This document shows positions 11,141 through 56,365 of a DNA stretch of 64,000 nt, piece by piece. The DNA comes from Phymorhynchus buccinoides (taxonomy: Eukaryota > Mollusca > Gastropoda > Neogastropoda > Raphitomidae). The translations under genes and the position numbers were made by a program. The notes under the pieces are model-generated. The model was given only the letters and a program-made list of their open reading frames with translations, made no database searches and was not told the origin of the DNA. The stretch covers positions 36,009,866 through 36,073,865 of the forward strand of contig CM065686.1 of the NCBI GenBank assembly GCA_017654935.2, in the 5' to 3' direction. Each line of letters opens with the position of its first letter. Positions within the stretch are counted from its first letter, which is position 1.

Positions 11141-11984
11141 AAACCAATGTCATAAGCAAATAATTATTTAGAAAAAAACAATTATGGGTTGCAAAGGAAA
11201 CAATCAATATGCTCAGAAATCATTTTAACTGTTACTGTATCATGTCAAAATAATATTTATTGAAAATAATTGATATTTGTTAATCTTTGTAAGAAAACGT
11301 TGAAATTGCATCAGAAAACATGCATAGTCAGTTTTCACTCACAATTTCTTTTTTAAAAAATAGTATTTTGTGGCTACAGTTATGAAAAATATAACACATT
11401 AAGTGAACAGTAAATATGAATGGTAGCTAGTTAATATCAGTTTATTTATTTGCAAACGGAAACTGTTTAAAACTTTTTATATATATTTTTTTGCATAATA
11501 ATACATGTTCCGGGCTGCTTTCATAACGAAAGCCTCCCTCGGGTTACAGCAGTGAAGGTCAAACCTCTCGGGCATTTGGACGGCGTGTGGACCGGCTAGG
11601 AAGGTACATTTGGAGGAGAAAAATCAAGTTACTTTCCGATTCTGGCATAATAATTTGCGTTAAGATTGCAGTTATTTCATATTTTGAATCAAGACAGGTA
11701 ACATGTGTTAAAAATTGTTGCGATTTAAATTAAGGGGAGATAATAGACTTCATTTATAAAATTTTCTATTTCGCTCCACGTGTTCTGCAACAAAATCAGA
11801 CTAGAGCAGTGCACTTATAGACTCAGACTGACAGTCAAGGCTATTGGATGTAATCTGGAAATGCACATAAGTAAACATATTCTGAATCATTTCAATTCCT
11901 TTGACTTATTTCATCAAAACCAGTAAGGGTTTAGAGCTAACCATTCGTGCCACACCGCTTTAAGTAAGTTTAACCAACCTGGTA
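11141..11984. other. AT-rich region; possible HSP60 non-coding exon 1 at ~11,505-11,603
   Basis: Mostly AT-rich. A short CpG-richer island (gttccgggctgctttcat to ggaccggctaggaag) ends AAG|gtacat, a plausible donor that could pair with the acceptor at 15896. This is only a candidate. Confidence 0.25.
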
Positions 11985-12360
11985 GATCAGTGGCTTATTA
12001 ATATTAACAACGATGAAATTACAGGTGTTCTTGCTGTTGATTTCATGAAAGCCTTTGATGTTGATCGTAACCTCTTGCTAAAAAAACTTAGAATTCCTAT
12101 CGTCTTTTTTATCAGATAGAAAGCAAAGAGTCTTTCTAAATGAATCTGAATCCTGTATAAAGTCTGTTGATTTTGGTGTTCCCCAAGGTTCAGTCCTTGG
12201 CCCCATCTTATTTTCAATATACATTAATGATCTGCCTCTTTTTCTTACAACTCCCACTGAAATGTTTGCAGATGATACGACTATACATACTAGTGATAGT
12301 AAAGTAGATAAGGTTTTTACTTGTTTACAGGACAATGTTGACAAACTAATTGAATGCAGC
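11985..12360 (+). pseudogene. Non-LTR retrotransposon reverse transcriptase fragment
   Basis: The translation shows AVDFMKAFD, then GVPQGSVLGPILFS-YINDLP and FADDTT, the RT active-site blocks of a CR1/Jockey-type LINE. A frameshift lies between the first blocks, and both ends are missing. Confidence 0.85.
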
Positions 12361-12490
12361 AGGAAAAAGATGGGTTTTAAGAGAGGTCTTGAATGAGGAG
12401 ACTGAGTTGGAGTGTCGGAGAGGAGAAGGCAGAGAATTCCAAAGAGATGGTGCTTGACAAGAAAAAGAACGTTGGCCAGCAGATTTACAG
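12346..12490 (-). pseudogene. LINE ORF2 C-terminal fragment
   Basis: The minus strand encodes AGQRSFSCQAPSLWNSLP and SSFKTSLKTHLF, the typical C-terminus of CR1/L2-type LINEs. It abuts the opposite-strand RT fragment, so the two were rearranged or inserted separately. Confidence 0.75.
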
Positions 12491-12690
12491 TCATAGAGGC
12501 ATCTGTGAAATTCGGGTTGCTCCCACCTGGAGCATGCGATTTCTGTGTGACTGATGAAGTGTGTGTGTGTGGGGGGGGGGGGGGGGGGGTTGTAAATTTT
12601 GACCAAATGACAACTTTTTCATTGCCACTGGGATTAACGTGTGCTGAGTGAATGGGCACACAGGACCTCAGGTTTATCATCTCATCCGAA
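12480..12690 (-). mobile_element. SINE 3' body, truncated copy
   Basis: The reverse complement shows tttggtcaaaattta, gagcaacccgaatttcac and agatgcctc, shared with the SINE at 6758-7085. A long G run interrupts it at about 12,571-12,589. Confidence 0.65.
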
Positions 12691-13030
12691 AGACTCGTCG
12701 TTCCAGGCATGCCAATAGTCCGCGAATTCGCAGAAATCCGCGAAAAACGAAATTCGGCACACACAAAAAAGAAAATGCGGTCAACGAAATTGTGCCTTTT
12801 ACTTCGCGTGAAGTTCGTTTGACGCCAAGCGTTTGGCTCTGCAAGGTAGTCCAGCAAGGATTACTCCCTCGTACCGCGCATGCGTATTCATGATAACTTT
12901 CTTTCCAGTTTTGTCTTTCCTTCATTGAAAGCACGAAAACAAGTTTTCCTAGAAGAAATACTAATAGACGAGAGATTTTAAAGTGAACTCTTCAAAATGC
13001 CGAGGCGGATGGAACATCTGGCACATGTGG

Positions 13031-13032
<2 letters not shown>

Positions 13033-13126
<94 letters not shown>
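13033..13126. repeat. (CT)n microsatellite
   Basis: About 94 bp of uninterrupted CT dinucleotides. Confidence 0.98.
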
Positions 13127-13128
<2 letters not shown>

Positions 13129-13495
13129 TACAACTGTCTTTGCCCAGTTTTGCTGTATTACTACAGTATTAGTCTCTTTTGCACACAGTATCCTTAAGAT
13201 AAAAATATAAGATTAATTTAATGTAATTGTTGCCTAAGTAAACTACAAATACCCATCTTTCTCCTCCCCCCCCCCCCCCCCCCCTTTCCTCTTTTTATCT
13301 GTCTCACATAGACTCATTTTGTAACATTAAAAGTACTGTTTTCAGGCTGAAAGAAAGCATAAAAAGCTCAAATAGTTGCAGGAGAGGCTTTCTTTACCTT
13401 GTCGAATAGCTTTGTCTTCAGCTTCAGGGGGCGTTGCAAGCCCCCTGGACCCCCAAACTTTATTTTCAGAGAAAACTGCTTTTCCTCCATTGGCA

Positions 13496-13641
13496 TGCCT
13501 GCATTCAGACCGTAAGGCCTAGTGCAAAATGAGAGGAAAAATCCCCTGTACGTGTGGTCCACTAACCCAGGTTCGAGCTCGGGTTTGCTTGACACAAGGC
13601 GAACACTTTACCTTTGTGCCAGTCTCTGCCACTCTACACTC
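13496..13641 (-). mobile_element. tRNA-derived SINE head, copy 2
   Basis: The reverse complement begins gagtgtagagtggcagag and contains gagctcgaacctgggtta and ggggatttttcctctca, as in the SINE at 6758. A (TA)n run at 13,711-13,728 follows. Confidence 0.7.
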
Positions 13642-14099
13642 CATATAATAGGACGTATATATAATACGTCCTCTATAGCACTACAGTATACTTGCCACCG
13701 ACGTATGTCATATATATATATATATATATGTCGCTGCTAAGTAGCGATTTCGCCGCATTCAAAAATTGCACGTCAAACCAGCGGCGCATACGCAACTAAC
13801 AGGTGGCACCGAAGGGGGTAATTTGGGTCATATAGTGATACACTGATATACTACTACCAAGCAGCGGGATTGTCTTCTCAACTTTTCATTGCTGTACGTT
13901 GTTTTATGTACAATTCTACAAAGCACTCGTCAGAATTGCTTATTCCCCATCCGAAGGAAGGATTTGCACTAATCGTTGATCTAATTATTAGCCTGTAACA
14001 TTTTTAGTAAGTAATTAACACTTTCATAAACTGATTATTTGCACCAATCTATGCCTTTGGCGCCTCTGTGTGTGTGTGTGTTTGTTTGCCCTGTAACAG

Positions 14100-14825
14100 T
14101 GTAAGTGTAACTCATGTACCGGTGCACGGAATCACTTCAAATGTTGTGTGGTGGTGTATCAATTATCATGGTACACCCTAACACAGGTGGTCCCATAGAA
14201 AATTTAAACCTCCGGTGCAAACCTCCACCAAGGAAGACTCACTTTTCTGTAAAGCATGTTCGCTCTTTAGTTCAGTCACATACCATTACTCATATTTACT
14301 GGCATTAATTAGACAGATTTTGTGTCTGGGTGTGACATGGTTATGGTACTTAGATGGTCTCGTAAATTTCGAGCCTCCAGTGCAAACCTCCGCCAAGGAA
14401 GACTCACTTTTCTGTAAGATTTTTGTTCACCCTGTAACTCTTGAACTGGTGCACAGAATTGCTTCAAATTTTGTGTGATGGTGTATCCTGCTGCAGATAT
14501 GGTCCCATAGAAAATTTGAATCTCCAGTATAGATCTCCGCCAAGAACTCACTTTTCTGTAAGATATGTTTGCCCTGTAACTCGCACACCATTGGACAGAA
14601 TCGTTTCAAATTTTGTGTTGAGGTGTTTCATGGTACCTAGATGGTCCCATAGGAATTTTAAACTTCCATGCAAACCTCCACCGAGGAAGACTCACAAAAC
14701 CAAAGTTTCCTTTTATAAATATTTCATGTCCGAGCTGTATTTTATGAACCAGTGGACAGAATTGCTTCAAATTTTATGTGGTTGTGTATGAAAGTGCAGG
14801 AATGGTCCCATAGAAAACAAATATA
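14100..14825. repeat. Degenerate satellite, ~150-bp units
   Basis: About five diverged units share ggtcccatagaaaattt, cctccaccaaggaagactc and acttttctgtaag. They grade into DNA with AAGGTCA/TGACCTT words (14,830-15,290). It lies upstream of HSP60 coding exon 1. Confidence 0.75.
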
Positions 14826-15299
14826 AACGTGCTGACCTTAACCTTGAAGTTTGACCTTGAAACCGAAATTTCTTCTTGAGGCCATATCTTTCACATCATT
14901 GGACATGCAATTTTCAAACTTGGGATGGGCAAGCATTGGCTAATGGTGATTTAAAATATTGGGTACCAGTCAAAGTCAAGGACATAGACCTTGGAGGTGT
15001 CAAATTGGTGTGCAAAGTATTATCTTATGACCTTGACCTTGACTTTTTAACTTATCTTTTTTTTACCTGTTTCTGTATGTTAGTCGAAAGGGCCACTTTT
15101 GTGGCAATTTATCTATGAAAACTAGGGGAGAACATATACCTTTAATTCTCTCTATTCTCTACCTGTGGCTGTAGTTCGGACACCATTGGGTTTACACCCA
15201 CTATATTCTTGATCAGCATGACCTAAGGAATGCAATTGAAGACATTTAAAATCCACTTGACCTTGACCTTTATAGTTGACCTTGAAGCCGTTATAATTA

Positions 15300-15835
15300 T
15301 GAAAAGTGTAATCCTAAAACAAATAGCCATAGCTTGAAAATGGTTGGCTGTAGACCACTTCAAACCATTATAATTTATATTCACGATAAGCATCACTGGG
15401 CGGATACAGTGGGAGACATTTTGAGGTGCTATTCAGAATTCTGGTGACTGCTATTATGAAGACCCAGGCCATTTGCATAAAACAAACAATTGTAGTATGA
15501 AAACTATTGGTTGTAAACCCCTTTAGCCATATATACATTATACTTGCAATTAGCATCACTGGAGGTATGCAGTGGAAGACATTTTGAAGTGCTGCTCTGA
15601 GGACTGCTATTCTGAAAACCTGGGCTGATTCATATTTTTTTTATTAAAACGAACAATTGTAGTTTAAAAAATGTTGGTTAGACTTAAGAGATCCCTATAA
15701 CCATGTATATTCGTGATCAACATCACCGGGGAATGCAGTGGGAGACATTTCGAATGTGCTATTCTGGCAACTGCTATTCTAAAGACCTGTGCCGGGGAAG
15801 AGCTGCCGCGAAGCGTAGCGAGCGCGGGGCATAGC
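15300..15835. repeat. Tandem repeat, three ~170-bp units
   Basis: Each unit holds a taaaac(a/g)aa..agccat block, a gcatcactgg/catcaccgg block, cagtgggagacattt and gactgctatt. The array ends 80 bp before the HSP60 coding-exon-1 acceptor, with gcgaagcgtagcgagcg at its edge. Confidence 0.75.
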
Positions 15836-15914
15836 TGCTTGTCCTTTTGCAATTTTACTGATCAGTGCGTGTACCGTTTTCATTGTCTTTGCACAGAACA
15901 CAAATCAGATCAAC

Positions 15915-49278
<33,364 letters not shown>

Positions 49279-50860
49279 ATGCGTAAAAGAACCAGGAACT
49301 TTGCAGCACTTGTTTTGTATGTATGTTGTTGTTTTTTGTATTATCAAGACTCCGTTTACTGAAAGTTGTGTCTGAAATTTGGAATATTTGGAAATATGAG
49401 TGATAACATTTTTTTTGTTCGTATGTGATTGGCATTTCAATTCTTTTCACTAGAGTTATTTGTGATTGATACATTTTTTTATGATTTACATTTTGTTTGT
49501 TTTCGATATAGTTGCTTGTGATCATTATTTTAGAGTCCATAAGTATGGGCTTTTTTTTTTAAACATTTGGAATAACGTTCATGTATGAAAGCCACTTTCA
49601 CTCCGACCATAAACAGTACTGTTCCGATAATTAAAAAGATGATGGTCATTTTTGTCTGTCTTATCGCGTTTCATTGTGCGTTTCATTGTCGACTAAGGAA
49701 AAGAAAAAAAGGACGATGGTAAGAGTACTTTTCCTTCCACGCCCCTTGACACAATTGCATTTGAATGGATGGAATCAGTTTCAGTTCAGTTGACGCGTTC
49801 GATGACCGTTCCGTTTTTTTGTGGGGGTTTTCACAGTGTTTTAAATTTGTGAAGTGCAGGTGCTGTTTAATTGCGCTACTATTCTAGCTAATTGATTATC
49901 CTCATTGTTTTTGGTTGTCCCCCTTTTCAGTGTTTGGAGAGAGTTTAACTGAATTTTTATTTGGCCTCATTGCTATTGAAATAGTCCTAGGGAGGGGTGG
50001 TGATGGTGGGGTACCGCACATTCAAGATTAAATGTTGAGGTTAAGAATTGTGTGTCAATTTTAAGATACTGTTCAGCAAACTGTTGATGGTATGCGAAAG
50101 AAACATATTTGTGACAGAAAGTTCCTCTTTAATATGTAAATTACCACAACGTTGAATGTTTGTTGTGAAATATCTTCCAGAAACTGATTTTTTTAATATA
50201 AAGTGTACTATATATTGTACACATTTACAAATGGGTTTACGTTCATTGACATACTTTTAAATATTTGAATGGGACCAGAAAGTTTAGTTAAAAAAAACAA
50301 CTACTGGACAAACAAAAAACAAACCAAATAAAATAGGACTTGCAGTAATGACTTGTTTGTATACTCTAAAAAAAATATAAACAAAATTGATGGTTTGCAT
50401 TTTAAAGTTTCGAGTTAAAGAAAATGTTAAAATGTAACATAGCATGAAATTACAGTTTGAGGTTTCTTTACCTAACATTTATTGTACTGTTATTTGTTGA
50501 TTAGGATGTTTCCACTATTATGTGAATTTGTTGTGCATGTGTTAGCTCTGCACTTCAGCATTTGATAAATCGTAGTTTGTCATTGTTTCATGTCTTTGCA
50601 ACAAAAATTTATTTTCTAATTTGTGATGCTTTTGTTGTTGTTGTTGTTGTTGACTATAACAGTGAAATGTCAAAATGATAATATATGATGCGTTTGAAAG
50701 ACGGTCGACAGATCTTGCCTTGCTGAAGAGAAGGAATGATGTAATAATGTATGACGGGTTTAAAAGATTGTCGACGAACTGTGAGCAGGAGTAGATGACA
50801 ATGGTGTGTGAATATATGCAGATGATAATGCTCGGAATAAACATTTTGAGATGGATTTAT
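49279..50860 (+). other. HSPD1: Probable HSP60 3' UTR
   Basis: AT-rich sequence follows the stop with no recognisable repeat until 50887. The best canonical AATAAA on the plus strand is at 50836-50841; earlier ATTAAA variants (for example near 49629 and 50029) could give a shorter UTR. Confidence 0.45.
50836..50841 (+). promoter_or_regulatory. Candidate HSP60 polyadenylation signal
   Basis: A canonical AATAAA about 1.56 kb after the stop codon and just before a MITE that starts at 50887. The UTR it implies is long but possible. Confidence 0.4.
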
Positions 50861-50886
50861 CGAAGAGCCTTGTTCTTGTTTGAATG

Positions 50887-51241
50887 CATGGGTGCTCCTT
50901 CTTGCAGGATGTCCTGAATGAGCGACTTAGCTGGCTGTTTTGCCCGCCAGGTGGCATAACGCTCGAGTGGGGCTAATCCTCTCTATATTCTTAGTTGGGG
51001 ATAAAGAGAGAGAGAGAGAGAGATAGGGAGGAGTCCAACCCTCTCTCTCTCTCTCTCACTACGCCCAACTAAGAATATAGCGTGATAAGCCCCTAGTGGT
51101 TTGACTGCCCCCTGGCGGTCAAATAATCGCCATAGGTCGACCATTGGAGGATTTTTAAATTGCCTAGCAGTAAATGTGTGTGCTGCCCCTGCACTCCACC
51201 TCTTTGCAGGATTTATTTTTAATTTCCCAGGAGCACCCATG
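50887..51241. mobile_element. hAT-like MITE, CATGGGTGCTCC ends, copy 2, TSD TGAATG (contains a foldback MITE)
   Basis: 6-bp duplication TGAATG at 50881-50886 and 51242-51247. Inside, at about 50,919-51,145, is copy 4 of the GGGGCTTA/CCCAACTAAG foldback; the empty site is seen in the relative at about 30,466 (cctgaattgcaggattttta). Confidence 0.85.
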
Positions 51242-51439
51242 TGAATGTGATGTTATGTGAGTGTCTTTGTGCCCCCACCCCCCCTCTCCTCTCTCTATCT
51301 CTCTCTCCTTAAGTTGAAACCACTCAGACTGTAAGAGCTTGGTCCAAGACTGAGAACTAAAAATTCGTAATTCTTTTCCGTAAAAACCATACTGGCTGGA
51401 CACACTGACACGCAGGCAAACGCCTACAGTAGCAGGGAC

Positions 51440-51910
51440 ACATGTGACATTGGCCCGCGCTGCAAAAACGAAGAGCCGGCACAAGACTTACAACATTCTA
51501 CAAGATCCTCAAAGGGCAGCTCCAGGTCAGGTGCGAACATCTGCAGCCCTTAGCTGCAAGAGTGAGAAGAGGACACAGCGAGCAGTTCAGCAGGATCCCC
51601 TGCCGCACCCAGCAGCGCAGCTCTTTCCCCCGTGCCATCAGAGAATGGAACGCCCTGCTTCCAGAAACTGTTCAGGCCCCTTCTGCCATGGCCTTCTTCA
51701 GGAGGCTGTTGGCAGAACACTAAAAGCTTCAGACCCAAGGGTAGGCAGTGGTTGGGCCGGCATCATGGCTGGGTTCCGCTGAACGGTCCCAGTCTGGCCG
51801 GTTGTCTGGCTGTCTACCCACCAAAACTCTCCTTTGTTTTTGTTTTTCTTCTTTTCTTTTCTTTTTCTCTCTTCGCCCTTTTTAGTTGTAATAATGGTCA
51901 GAACTGACCT
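51440..51910 (+). pseudogene. 5'-truncated LINE (ORF2 C-terminus and 3' UTR)
   Basis: One frame reads HSEQFSRIPCRTQQRSSFPR, AIREWNALLPETVQAPS and AFFRRLLAEH then stop, a typical C-terminal end of a non-LTR retrotransposon ORF2. A pyrimidine-rich 3' UTR follows. Confidence 0.75.
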
Positions 51911-51924
51911 TGACAACTATATTG

Positions 51925-52122
51925 CAGACCTGTTTACCCCCTACACAAGTCTTGAGATCTGAAATGAGTAGTTTTGGTGCCAAATGTGTAGTTTTATTCA
52001 TTAAGCCATCAAACAATGTTCAATGAAAATGAGTAATTAGAGCATTATTTTCAATTTTGATGAGTAGTAGAGGTCCAAATTGAGTAGAATACTACTCAAA
52101 AAGAGTAGAGTAAACAGGTCTG
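51925..52122. mobile_element. hAT-like MITE, CAGACCTGTTTAC ends, TSD ATATTG
   Basis: 198 bp, CAGACCTGTTTACCCCC and GTAAACAGGTCTG, 6-bp duplication ATATTG (51919-51924 and 52123-52128). The arms share actactca/tgagtagt words. Confidence 0.85.
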
Positions 52123-52249
52123 ATATTGGAAGAAGAAGAAGACAAGCACCCCAACCCTCATACCCACCCCCACCTGCAGACACACAAGCAAGAGAATTGT
52201 TGACCAGAAAATCCAGGGGTGTTCAATCAAGTCGCCAACTCCACATAGG

Positions 52250-52883
52250 CATGGGTGCAACTTTTCCTGGTATACAAGGATTTCCTGTTTTTGATTTACC
52301 AGAATACATGGCTTAAACTGCTTCCTTCTCAAGAAGGAAATCCTTTTTTTGAAAAATCGGTACACACAAATCCGTTTTTGGAAAAATTTCAACAACAAAA
52401 ATATAATAAAAACGGCTTTGCAGTAAACGAAAGCCTGATTGCCGCATAGAAATGACTTTTGGTTTTGCTTTAACGGAAACAAGTGCTTGTTGGTCCGTGT
52501 CCTGCCTAGTGTAAACCCCGTAGCTAGCATGTTTTCCTGTTGATCAAGAGGTGAACACCCCCCTGACACCCATTATTGGGCTCTGTCCCTAAACCCCACC
52601 AGGGCCTAGGCAGCCCCTGGACCCCTGCCCCATTTCCTTTTTTGGAAAATCGTCAGGTTTAACCCTTGAGAATAGGAAGTTCCTTCTTTTTTAAATTTGT
52701 CAAAGAAAGATCTTTGTGTGTCTATGGTATTTTTCAAACGCTAAGAATAAGCATTTGTATAAAGTGTGGAAAAAGCAAACTAAAAAACCTTCATAAATTA
52801 ATTTTTGTTTCAGCTGCAATGGGACATTACCCCTGGACCCCGGCCTTTTCAGGGTTTTTTCATTTTGTGTAGTTGCACCCATG
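52250..52883. mobile_element. hAT-like MITE, CATGGGTGCAACTTTTCCTG family, copy 2, TSD CATAGG
   Basis: CATGGGTGCAAC ... GTTGCACCCATG, 6-bp duplication CATAGG (52244-52249 and 52884-52889). Shares its interior with 20659-20933. Confidence 0.85.
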
Positions 52884-52889
52884 CATAGG

Positions 52890-54559
52890 CGACCTAGATT
52901 TCCTCCAGACTACTTTCTTTGTCTAGCAGGGTCAGACTATCCCAAAATCTTGGGTGATCTGCAGTAACTAGATCCAGATCTACTACTCTCTTGCTCACCG
53001 ATTCCCAGAAAAACGTCGCAAGCAATTTGCTGCATCGTCTGTAAAGATAATCCATCCATCTCTTTCCTCCTCCTCCTCCTCCCTCCCTCTTACCCTTGCG
53101 TTGCACATGCGCTAGATTTGTGACTTATTTGAATAATTATGCTTTTTGGTGGTGGTGTTAGTGGAATCTAGTGAAAATAGAAATGTGGACTACCTGCCCA
53201 AAAGATTTGAACACCCCTGGAAAATCAATTATGGCGCAATTTCTGAAGATTACAATTTCATTGGAAAGGAGATTGACTGCTTTTCACCAATAACCTGGCT
53301 AAGGTGGTGTTTGCATCAAAATTGATAACTTTTTGATTTGCGAAAGCCAGTCGGCCATTGTGTGTGCGCACAGGTGCACGTGTGTGTGTGTAGAAATACC
53401 CATATGCAGAAGGTGCATACGCACACACACTAAAAAAAAATCGATAAACAGGTGACAAATTAAAAGGATTATCCCTGCTGTGCCCAGAATTCTGTGCAGA
53501 CCGTTTAAAACAGACTTGAAGAAGGAACCGAGACACTGCAATGTCTGGAACTGACCCATAAAGACTGATGTATGTAGGGCCTGCTGGGAATCTGGAAGCC
53601 TGGGTGTCTCACTGTCTGGTCATATTATTCACACACAGAGAGAATTGAAAGAAAGAAAGAGATAGAATCTAAGAATGTCTGAAAAGGTTTTGAATAATGT
53701 TGATCAGACTTGCAAATGTTGATTCCATTCGCACGCAACACATAAAAAGTGATATGATACATCGCACACATACACTCTTCTTCTTGGGGCCCACGATCAT
53801 TAAATTCATCATTCTGGCACTCTCAGGAGAGAAAAAAGGGGGTTCGGTTCCATCTGCTGCATGGACATAAGGGTGTTTGAGTTTTAGTGACCCAGCCTGT
53901 TTGCGCCCGCTGCTCGGGTCTCAGCGTGATGCTGCGTCAAAAACGCGAATGTATCTCCTTGTACAGACACGCGCTCATAATATAGGCTACTGGGCCAAAT
54001 CGGACAACAAGCATGCACATGATATAATCACACACAGATGTAAACCTACCCCACAATCCCCAAAACAACAAAGTTAACAGTCATGCCCACTGCTTAACGC
54101 AAAAGGAATCGGTAACAGCCATTTTACAATGCAATGCTAATGCTAAATAGGCTTGAAGAAGGAATTGGACAGAACCAAGTCTGGTTTTGACTCGTAGAGT
54201 CTATTATATAGGGACCTCTTGGGTGTCTGGCAGGAGCAGACACTGTAAACTACTTTCCTTTTCTTCATTTTTTTTAATCGGTAGCAAACACTTTTTCTTG
54301 GGAATTTTTTTTAAACTTTATGTTTTTAACACACACACACACACCCAAAAAAGAGAGAAAAAAAGCTTACGTGTTTATACAAAATGCTCTTCGATGGAAA
54401 TGGAAATGGTCGATTTATCCCGTTTTTCTATCTGTCCCTTGGATAAATCGGTCGCCCTCTTGCAGAAAAGATTGATTTATCCGAGGGACATAACAAAATA
54501 ATGAGCCGCCATTTCCTGAACAAGTAGGCCTGTAAATACAGAAGATCTCTCTCTCTCTC
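52890..54559. other. Downstream intergenic DNA, nothing firm
   Basis: 53,500-53,600 and 54,150-54,240 share weak similarity (cttgaagaagga...). No gene recognised. Confidence 0.45.
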
Positions 54560-54704
54560 TAAACGGATACTCGGTATACACATCTGTATTGCTAAACATT
54601 CGGGACTTTCCTGGTGTTGCATTGCCTCCAGGATCGTTCCCACCATCTTTAATGTCCCATATTCATGTTCCAGACCGGAGGACGTTAAGCAGAATTTCAT
54701 CATC

Positions 54705-54705
<1 letters not shown>
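54560..54705 (+). mobile_element. SINE-like 'tccgggcattgcctcc' family, copy 2
   Basis: cgggactttcctggtgttgc, gcctccaggatcgttcccac and gttccagaccggaggacgtt, followed by a (CT)n run. Confidence 0.65.
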
Positions 54706-54743
<38 letters not shown>

Positions 54744-55099
54744 TGATGAATTATGATTATGTTTTCTCGTTTGTATTCTTTAAATTGCTGTATATCTTAC
54801 ATATAGCCAACTATTCTGCATTCCTTACCTCTCCCACTGTTCCCTCAATATGCGATCAAAAATGTTTGTGGTTTTGTAATGAATTATGTATGTATTATTA
54901 GTTATACGCCATTGTTCATTCTCCCCCTCCCCACTGTTCCCTTGTGACATGGGCAGAAGGCCAAGTCAGTAAACTCAGTTGAGTTGAGCTAAGCATAAAA
55001 AATGGCTACTTCTGCCAGAAACAAATTAAAAAAACGTGGCAAAATAAAGAGCTTAATGTGGCCACGCACAGCGAAGAAGAAGAATAAGAAACGAATGAA

Positions 55100-55275
55100 C
55101 AGTGGTGTTATACACATCTGTTGTTCAAGTTGTTCAAAATTCGGGACTTTCCTGGTGTCGCGCTGCCTCCGGGCACTGCCTCCAGGATCGTTCCCACCAT
55201 CTTTATATAGTCTACAAATGTCCCATATGTGCCTGTTCCAGACCGAAGGACGTTAAGCCGGAATTTCATCATGAA
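55100..55275 (+). mobile_element. SINE-like 'tccgggcattgcctcc' family, copy 3
   Basis: Same core as 54,560, with gtctacaaatgtcccatatg and ccagaccgaaggacgttaag. Confidence 0.65.
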
Positions 55276-55380
55276 CAGTGGTGTGCGAAGTATTGTTAAA
55301 TTTAATCAAGTGACCTTTGTCAGTTTCATTAGAAACATTTCTGCATTCCCTCCTACTGGATCTCGGTCAACCCAGCCGTC

Positions 55381-55939
55381 TTAAAGGTGGACCCTGACGG
55401 ATTATTTTTTGCAAGAAACACGTCCAAATCACCAGAAAGACAGCCTTTTCAAGGATCGGAACACTCACGTGCACTTTGCTCTGGTTTCCTAGAAATTACA
55501 CCGTCAAAACGGCGATTCTTCCTTGGCGGAGACGCCGGAGAGAGTAGCCATTTTGGATGGGGTGGGTGAAGGTCACTCATTGTGGTTGAAGCGTTTTCTG
55601 TTTTTGTAGTGCAGTAAACAACAAAATGGAGCTGTTTCCTTTGGCTTTGTTGTGAGCGAACCTCCTTTAGATAATCTGTATAAAATTAAACTTTGAAAAA
55701 AAAAAAAAAAGAGGCTTGTATTGCGAACATTTCGTGCAAACGCAACGGCACACGCCTTCTTTTTGAATGAAAGAATTTGACTTCCAGCACCTCCAGCAAT
55801 GAGGAATCGCCGATCTGACGGTTTGATTTCTAGGAAACCAGAGCAAAGTGAGTGTTGCAATCTCTGTAAAGGGTGTTTTCCTGGTGATCTTGACGTGTTT
55901 CTTACAAAAACCCATCTGTCAGGCCGGGTGGCCCTTTAA
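55381..55939. mobile_element. Foldback MITE, ~150-bp arms, TTAAAGG ends, copy 1
   Basis: ttgcaagaaacacgtccaaa, ctttgctctggtttcctaga and inverse. A poly-A-rich centre. Sister copy at 56366. Confidence 0.85.
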
Positions 55940-55940
55940 G

Positions 55941-56086
55941 GGCCAGCCACGTGTCAACTAAAATCGCACGACTGTACGATACGATTCGATCACGTGGTCT
56001 CCAAGAACAAAATGTGATTGGCACACCGAGACCACGTAATCGTATCGTACAGTCGTACGATTTTAGTGGACGTGTGTCTGGCCCAT
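55941..56086. mobile_element. Near-perfect hairpin MITE, GGCCAGCCAC ends, copy 1
   Basis: Arms of ~65 bp containing gactgtacgatacgattcga and cacgtggtct, both inverted. It abuts the previous foldback. Sister at 62081. Confidence 0.88.
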
Positions 56087-56365
56087 TACTCAGCTTCTCT
56101 TCTCGCCTAGCTTCGCTCTTGAGAGGCTAATCTCTTCATTTGAGATGGAAACAGGGAAAAGAAGGGAGTAGTGTGCATTCACAGACATAACACCAAAAAA
56201 CACGTAGATTGCGCAAGCTAAGTATTTTTTTAATATAATTATGTACATCGTACTCACCACATCCTCAGCTGGGTATGAAGATTCAGAATAGACAGACTTA
56301 TTTTGATACTGCAGCTATCCAGTTATATATGTAATGAAAATTCTGCTGAGCGCTATGTATTAAGC

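Noticed and set aside
12997..13197. Serine/leucine-repeat protein
   Set aside because: Translation of a (CT)n microsatellite.
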